From NCBI GenBank assembly GCA_028716265.1, contig JAQUQD010000029.1, positions 1 through 36,238 of the forward strand: a DNA stretch of 36,238 nt, written 5' to 3'. Below the pieces are notes generated by a model, which saw only the letters and a list, made by a program, of their open reading frames with translations, ran no database searches and was not told the origin of the DNA. Position 1 is the stretch's first letter. The number at the start of each line of letters is the position of its first letter. The position numbers and the translations under genes were made by a program. This DNA is from Bacteroidales bacterium. GTDB lineage: Bacteria > Bacteroidota > Bacteroidia > Bacteroidales > JAGONC01. Shown here piece by piece: positions 33,129-36,238 of the stretch.

Positions 33129-34091
33129 TTATAATCTATTTCTTGCTAATACCTCTTTCATCCATAAAAGAGTATCGTTGATTCCAGAATCCTTGCAAAC
33201 TACATTACAAAAATGATGTCCCCAACCTAAATTGTACGGCTGATGATTAAATACTCCTGTTCGTAACTCGACAATATGGAATAGGCTGACTTGAGTGACA
33301 GTCAGATCAGGAACATCTCTTCCATCAGCTTGTTCTAAACGATTATAAAAGCCACTTGCTAATATTTTTTCTAGACAAAGAGGACAAGTAGTATGTCCTT
33401 CATCATTAATGACTCTTATTTTCTTAAGCTCTTCCTTGTTTAAAAGTCCTAATTGATTGCAAACTAATTCGATATTTGATTTCCTTATTTCAATATTTCT
33501 TTTAGTCATGCCTTCCTTTAAGGAGATATCAATAGAATCTGGACAACTCCAATATAAATATTCAAGTTGCAATTGACATTTTTTAATAATATCTGAACTT
33601 GCATATTCATAGACTCGAATTCCTGCACCTTTGATTTCAGAAGTAATGAATCCAAGGTTTATTTTCTCATCATCCTTTGACGTAGTAGAAGGAACTCTGG
33701 CAACGTATTCTCCACCAAGCGGAGCAATTCTACTTGATGCAACGTTCAAATTGTACCTTGTAGGATTGTATGCATTCCATTGATACCTTGTTTCATAGAA
33801 TAATAATGAATTTAATCCAAGGACTAAATCCTTCTCTTCCATATAGCTTCTAATCTGGGAGTTTTCGAAGTATTCTTCAGGTTTAATTAAAACAATATAA
33901 TCATTCTCAAAAATTCCCTGATTATCTGGAGCGTAAGCACAGTTATTAAATGAATTAATTGGAATTAAAACGGTACTATTTCTCTTTACCCTATTTTGAT
34001 ATATTACATCATCATCCGCACCACGTGTTTGACCAGTTTTATAGATTTTCCTATCAAGTAATTTGGGTAGTGGAGGTAGTCTATTCGCCAT
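33129..34091 (-). CDS. HNH-type Type II restriction endonuclease (possibly BstXI-like)
   Basis: A 320-residue protein. The C-terminal third shows a beta-beta-alpha-metal (HNH) nuclease: a zinc pair in CPLCLEKI (about C236, C239), FHIVELRTG with the first histidine near 272, PYNLGWGHHFCN with asparagine near 287 and histidine near 292, and further cysteines near 295 and 299. The N-terminus has RKIYKTGQTRGADDDVIYQN and RNSTVLIPIN. From memory these recall BstXI-family enzymes (CCANNNNNNTGG), but I cannot verify this. Context is decisive: it lies between a convergent methyltransferase and an overlapping upstream controller gene. Expression should be delayed until the controller accumulates. Confidence 0.82.
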   Translation of the reverse strand: MANRLPPLPKLLDRKIYKTGQTRGADDDVIYQNRVKRNSTVLIPINSFNNCAYAPDNQGIFENDYIVLIKPEEYFENSQIRSYMEEKDLVLGLNSLLFYETRYQWNAYNPTRYNLNVASSRIAPLGGEYVARVPSTTSKDDEKINLGFITSEIKGAGIRVYEYASSDIIKKCQLQLEYLYWSCPDSIDISLKEGMTKRNIEIRKSNIELVCNQLGLLNKEELKKIRVINDEGHTTCPLCLEKILASGFYNRLEQADGRDVPDLTVTQVSLFHIVELRTGVFNHQPYNLGWGHHFCNVVCKDSGINDTLLWMKEVLARNRL

Positions 34092-34302
34092 TAAACAACT
34101 GATTTAAACTAACATTTAGGGCGATAGCAAGCCGTTCAATGTTAATCAGGGTTATATTTTTCTCTGCTCTTTCTATCATCCCAATGTAAGTTCGGTGTAA
34201 TCCTGCTTTTTCAGCTAACTCTTCCTGAGAAATACCTTTTTCTTTTCTTATCTCTCTAATCCTATTTCCAAACTTTATGAGTATTTCAGAATTTGATTCC
34301 AT
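34081..34302 (-). CDS. Xre-family controller (C) protein of the R-M system
   Basis: A 73-residue DNA-binding protein made up of one five-helix HTH domain: FGNRIREIRKEKGISQEELA, then EKAGLHRTYIGMIERAEKN and IERLAIALNVSLNQLF. This is the size and pattern of R-M controller proteins, which bind C-boxes as dimers to activate and later repress their own and the endonuclease gene, timing toxicity after methylation. It overlaps the endonuclease start by 11 bases, so the two are translationally coupled. Paired inverted-repeat boxes sit immediately upstream (34305-34365), and a related box sits at the methyltransferase start site. Confidence 0.92.
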   Translation of the reverse strand: MESNSEILIKFGNRIREIRKEKGISQEELAEKAGLHRTYIGMIERAEKNITLINIERLAIALNVSLNQLFNGE

Positions 34303-34304
34303 TG

Positions 34305-34365
34305 CTAATTATAGTATGTGTAAAACTAAACAAGGTTATTATTGTGTGCCACATACTAAAGTTAG
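34305..34365 (-). promoter_or_regulatory. Paired C-box operators flanking the controller promoter
   Basis: CTAATTATAGTATGTG at 34305-34320 and CACATACTAAAGTTAG at 34350-34365 form a 16-base inverted repeat (14 of 16) with a 29-base spacer. Between them, on the minus strand, TAACCTTG (complement of 34331-34338) is a near -7 box with TTTA 18 bases upstream inside the distal box. The distal box thus overlaps the -33 element and the proximal box covers the start site and leads to the ATG at 34302. Confidence 0.75.
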
Positions 34366-34545
34366 CATTTTTACAAAAATGAAATTTTTCTAAAATCTAA
34401 TCTATTTGAAAATATAACTTGATTTAAACTTATTGAAGTGATTTAACAAATTGTGCTTAGTACATGACAAAATTTCGTAATATTTTGAATATCAATAATA
34501 TATGTTAATAACTTGGTGATAACTTTTTAGTATAAAATGATATAA

Positions 34546-34616
34546 AGCCCTGATATTCAGTACCTTAGATAAAATACCGACAAGTATGAATCCAAGGTAC
34601 ACGAACCCCAGGGCTG
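34546..34616 (+). promoter_or_regulatory. Leader hairpin of the IS4 transposase
   Basis: AGCCCTG pairs with CAGGGCT (7 bases), then an internal loop, then GTACCTTAGAT pairs with ATCCAAGGTAC (10 of 11) around a loop of about 19. It lies between the left end and the transposase ATG at 34670, so it would form in the transposase leader and may limit translation from outside transcripts. Confidence 0.6.
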
Positions 34617-34669
34617 AGAGTTAAAATAGCATTTTATTCGAAACATTGACACAAATTTTTGGGGACAAA

Positions 34670-34753
34670 ATGAATTTGGCCCGCATTAAGTTCTTTGGCT
34701 TATTTATCTGTGCTCTTTGCAAGGTTCAACCCGTCTGTTTCGAGAAACTAGCA
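34670..34753 (+). pseudogene. IS4-family transposase, N-terminal fragment
   Basis: ATG at 34670 opens a frame reading MNLARIKFFGLFICALCKVQ then PVCFEKLA, the typical start of Bacteroidota IS4 transposases. Homology ends near 34753, where antisense IstA sequence begins. The matching C-terminus resumes at about 35024. Non-functional. Confidence 0.85.
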
Positions 34754-34866
34754 ACCGTCTTGCGGTCAATTTCCAGTTTACGACCAATCTCGGATTTAGA
34801 AAATCCCAGTTTCTTCAATTGATGGACCTGGTCAAACATGAACAGTTTCTTTAGGTGATCTCTCAT
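34726..34866 (-). pseudogene. IS21-family transposase IstA, N-terminal fragment
   Basis: Read on the minus strand from ATG 34866 the frame gives MRDHLKKLFMFDQVHQLKKL and GFSKSEIGRKLEIDRKTV, the N-terminal helix-turn-helix of IstA. After the DRKTV motif the last eight residues come from antisense IS4 DNA and the frame stops at 34726. Of about 500 residues only 38 remain, so it is a dead remnant that might still bind the repeats at 34951-35020. Confidence 0.85.
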
Positions 34867-35023
34867 GGCTCATGGATTGGTGAGCCTTCTTTAACGATTT
34901 TTTCAGAAGGGGGTTCGGGGTGCCCCCTCACGCCCTTCTGAACCCAAAACTGTCCATTCTTATTTACCGAAAGTTGACCATTCTTATTTACCGAAAATTG
35001 TCCATTGTTATTTACCGATTACA
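34754..35023 (-). mobile_element. Left end of an IS21-family element (remnant)
   Basis: Contains the istA start, a strong leader hairpin (TTCAGAAGGG at 34902-34911 paired with CCCTTCTGAA at 34933-34942) and three terminal repeats up to the outer end TGTAATCGG at 35023. The istB gene and right end are missing. It lies within the IS4 element in opposite orientation. Confidence 0.75.
34951..35020. repeat. Three 22-base direct repeats, 24-base period (IS21 terminal repeats)
   Basis: TGTCCATTCTTATTTACCGA, TGACCATTCTTATTTACCGA and TGTCCATTGTTATTTACCGA start at 34951, 34975 and 34999. Multiple repeats of this size near each tip are the transposase-binding sites of IS21-family elements. Confidence 0.9.
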
Positions 35024-35246
35024 TTTGGACCGTATCAATAAACTCCTGGCACTGGTTCTTTTTGCTTTTACCTGGGCTTATCTAGCAGGAATCTTTCTGG
35101 ACTTGCTCATCCCAATCAAAATCAAAAAGCATGGAAGAAGGGCAAAAAGCTTATTCAAATACGGATTAACCTATCTTGCGAGTGTCCTGTTTTCCAACGA
35201 TATAGATAAATTTAAAGATGTTTGTAAATTTTTGTCATGTACTTAG
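35024..35246 (+). pseudogene. IS4-family transposase, C-terminal fragment
   Basis: The frame reads LDRINKLLALVLFAFTWAYL, then KIKKHGRRAKSLFKYGL and ends KFLSCT with TAG at 35244-35246, the standard end of IS4 transposases. The upstream part of this open frame (from 34920) is IS21 tip DNA and not coding. Disrupted gene. Confidence 0.85.
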
Positions 35247-35248
35247 CA

Positions 35249-35442
35249 AATATCTATAAACAATTACAGTTACTATTTAACCCCGAAACTTGAGTAAGTG
35301 ATATCACTTTCTCCAAGGAGCTGCTCCAATTCCGAAATAAATTTCAAGAAAAATAAAAGAGGCTGTCTCGTCTTTTGAGACAGCCTCAATGTTCAAAGAG
35401 TAATAGGATCATGATTCATAGTAATGCACTGATGCAAAGCAT
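35249..35442. other. Intergenic region between IS4 remnant and the orphan gene
   Basis: About 190 bases without an ORF. Its only recognisable structure is the hairpin terminator at 35349-35387. Confidence 0.6.
35349..35387 (-). terminator. Rho-independent terminator of the 214-aa gene
   Basis: GAGGCTGTCTC (35359-35369) and its exact complement (35377-35387) form an 11-base stem around a 7-base loop. On the minus strand it is followed by TTTTATTTTTC. It lies 56 bases after the orphan gene stop. The stem sequence also resembles the ends of some IS elements. Confidence 0.85.
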
Positions 35443-36087
35443 CTAGGCTTTCATCCTGCGGAGAAGAAAGGCATAGCCTTCAAGCCACTTATAGCCGAAA
35501 GTGCTCATACCCAGTTTGCGCTTACCATTGTCGCGCTGAGCCGAGAGAAAGCACAAGCTGCCACTCGCATTCGGGAGTAAAGAGGTTTCGTCAGTTGGCA
35601 ATACCACGGCTACATCAAGAGGGATGGCAATTTCTGCCAGTTTCTCTTCGCTCAAGTGTCTCATAGCACCCACCAGTAGGCTTGGATGAGCCTTTTTAGC
35701 CACTTTAAAGCCCTTTGACTTGAAGTAGTCGTAAATATCCGAGCTGCCCGGAACAACTTGGTCTTTGCCTTCCCAGTAAAGCACTAATTCTTCTTCGGCA
35801 GTACTCGTAATCGGAGCGAAAATCGCCTTACGGCAAGTTTCGTTGTTTTCAAGATGTTCGAAGTATCTATTGTTGAATCTGCCGATTTTGACTATTTCTT
35901 CAAACGAAGAAAACTGTTTTGGCGCAATTCTCACCGCCAGCCTTCCGTACTTTTTGAGAAGCAGAAATTCGTCTGCCATCCTTAAGCTGGTTTCAGTAAT
36001 TTCATTGATATTTGAATCCGGTAAATCAATACCGTGAGTGTTAAAGACCTTCTTAAAGTCTTCAGCAAAAATGTTAATTTCATACAT
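35443..36087 (-). CDS. Hypothetical protein, 214 aa, unknown function
   Basis: I do not recognise this protein. It has no signal peptide or membrane helix. It looks like a soluble mixed alpha/beta protein with an acidic N-terminal half (NINEITETSLRMADEFLLLK) and a basic end (RDNGKRKLGMSTFGYKWLEG, then LLRRMKA). GC content is higher than in the R-M genes beside it, so it may have a separate origin. It has its own strong terminator and faces an ISL3 transposase that begins 83 bases upstream, so it probably came in as a single-gene unit. Conserved-looking PGSSDIYDYFKSKGFKVAKK could be a useful probe. A phage or defence role is possible on context only. Confidence 0.65.
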   Translation of the reverse strand: MYEINIFAEDFKKVFNTHGIDLPDSNINEITETSLRMADEFLLLKKYGRLAVRIAPKQFSSFEEIVKIGRFNNRYFEHLENNETCRKAIFAPITSTAEEELVLYWEGKDQVVPGSSDIYDYFKSKGFKVAKKAHPSLLVGAMRHLSEEKLAEIAIPLDVAVVLPTDETSLLPNASGSLCFLSAQRDNGKRKLGMSTFGYKWLEGYAFLLRRMKA

Positions 36088-36169
36088 GTTTTTAGGTTTT
36101 AGTTAATACTTAAGGTTCTTCGTAAAGATGCGTACCTGATATATATTTGTTGAGTAAATCAGATGACCA

Positions 36170-36238
36170 ATGAGTACAAGTTTGTTGCATCATGCATTTG
36201 GGCTGACCGACCAGGAGTACCTTAAGACAGAATATAAA
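36170..36238 (+). CDS. ISL3-family transposase, N-terminal end (partial at right edge)
   Basis: ATG at 36170 opens a frame MSTSLLHHAFGLTDQEYLKT then EYK, running off the window. MSTSLL-HAFG is the characteristic start of a group of ISL3-family transposases. The upstream stretch from GGTTCTTCGTAAAGATGCG (about 36112) is the probable left terminal repeat. The C-terminus at 2-121 belongs to the same family, perhaps another copy of the same element. Confidence 0.85.
   Translation, partial: MSTSLLHHAFGLTDQEYLKTEYK

Larger units (their letters stand above)
34303..34669. other. Intergenic region between controller gene and IS4 transposase start
   Basis: No ORF of note. Contents from left to right: the C-box operators (34305-34365), about 85 bases of plain AT-rich sequence, the IS4 left end from 34454 with its terminal repeat, and the IS4 leader hairpin at 34546-34616 ahead of the transposase ATG at 34670. 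Confidence 0.75.
34454..35248 (+). mobile_element. IS4-family element, interrupted and internally deleted
   Basis: Inverted ends TGCTTAGTACATGACAAAA at the left and its near complement ending in ACTTAGCA at the right bound the element. The right end overlaps the last codons of the transposase (FLSCT), as usual in Bacteroidota IS4 elements. Inside are an intact leader, the transposase N-terminus (from 34670), a piece of an IS21-family element and the transposase C-terminus. The middle of the transposase is gone, so the element cannot move on its own. No clear target duplication is visible. Confidence 0.8.
30299..36238. mobile_element. Integrated genomic island in comM (left end; right end not in window)
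   Basis: From the break in comM homology at about 30299 the sequence becomes clearly AT-rich. It carries a large serine recombinase at the junction, a complete Type II R-M system, nested IS remnants, an orphan gene and an ISL3 copy. Large serine recombinases insert at short att sites within conserved genes, so the junction is the presumed attL. No second comM fragment is seen before the right edge, so total length is unknown. The IS-rich part beyond about 34450 could also be later insertions. Confidence 0.85.

Noticed and set aside
34546-34616. tRNA-like folding with a 7-base end helix
   Set aside because: No T-arm in the right place and no anticodon stem on either strand. It lies in an IS4 leader, so a leader hairpin is the simpler reading.
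34902-34942. Strong hairpin as a transcription terminator
   Set aside because: It is not followed by a T-run in either direction; it is more likely an IS21 leader structure.
34951-35020. Short CRISPR or iteron array from three 22-base repeats
   Set aside because: The 24-base period and position between an istA start and an IS tip identify them as IS21 terminal repeats. There is no replication gene nearby.
34920-35023. The N-terminal 36 residues of the plus-strand frame 34920-35246, with repeated LIYRKL units
   Set aside because: This is read-through of IS21 tip repeats and not a protein repeat; only the part after 35024 is IS4 transposase.
30220-36087. Retron, CBASS, BREX or other known multi-gene defence system besides R-M
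   Set aside because: No reverse transcriptase, cyclase, phosphatase or helicase genes are present in the island part seen here.

Overview
The window looks like chromosome from a member of the Bacteroidota, probably near the Bacteroidales/Marinilabiliales. Evidence: a YfhO-family membrane protein, a GldB-type lipoprotein, two PorT-like outer-membrane barrels, a BT_3928-type DoxX protein, a duplicated DUF1599 protein, a Mrp ATPase without the usual CxxC pair, and promoters of the Bacteroidetes type (TTTG, 19 bases, TAnnTTTG). Both edges lie inside ISL3-family transposase genes (C-terminus at 2-121, N-terminus from 36170). The sequence is therefore probably a contig broken at two copies of one repeated IS.

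Region 1 (1-30300) is mostly housekeeping chromosome of moderate GC. After the ISL3 tail and a small methyltransferase, a minus-strand block encodes a glycosyltransferase, YfhO, ribosomal protein L34 (rpmH, 53 aa, short and easily missed), aminoacyl-histidine dipeptidase, DNA polymerase sliding clamp, threonylcarbamoyl-AMP synthase, a GT9 glycosyltransferase and DapD. Plus-strand ruvX, def and a TPR lipoprotein follow, then minus-strand cdaA and folP. A long plus-strand run follows: DUF1599, DoxX, an ABC permease, tpiA, prmA, a 1.5 k-residue secreted protein, plsY, mrp and nifU-like. After that come nadE with a barrel protein (minus strand), a second barrel protein, gldB and comM (plus strand).

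Region 2 (about 30299 to the right edge) is a visibly AT-rich mobile island that splits comM just after its sensor-1 motif. It carries a large serine recombinase whose reading frame runs across the junction into antisense comM. Next is a compact Type II restriction-modification system: a beta-class methyltransferase with a helix-turn-helix inserted in its specificity region, a convergent HNH-type endonuclease (possibly BstXI-like) and an Xre-type controller protein. A 16-base inverted repeat flanks the controller promoter, and one copy of its core recurs at the methyltransferase start site. This suggests one regulator sets both nuclease and methylase levels. Beyond the R-M system is a scar in which an IS4-family element was interrupted by an IS21-family element and then largely deleted. 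An unrecognised 214-residue gene with a strong terminator and the second ISL3 copy follow.

The best candidates for something new are the comM-targeted R-M island with exchanged gene ends, the shared controller boxes, and the orphan 214-aa and 1497-aa proteins. No rRNA, tRNA or CRISPR array was seen.
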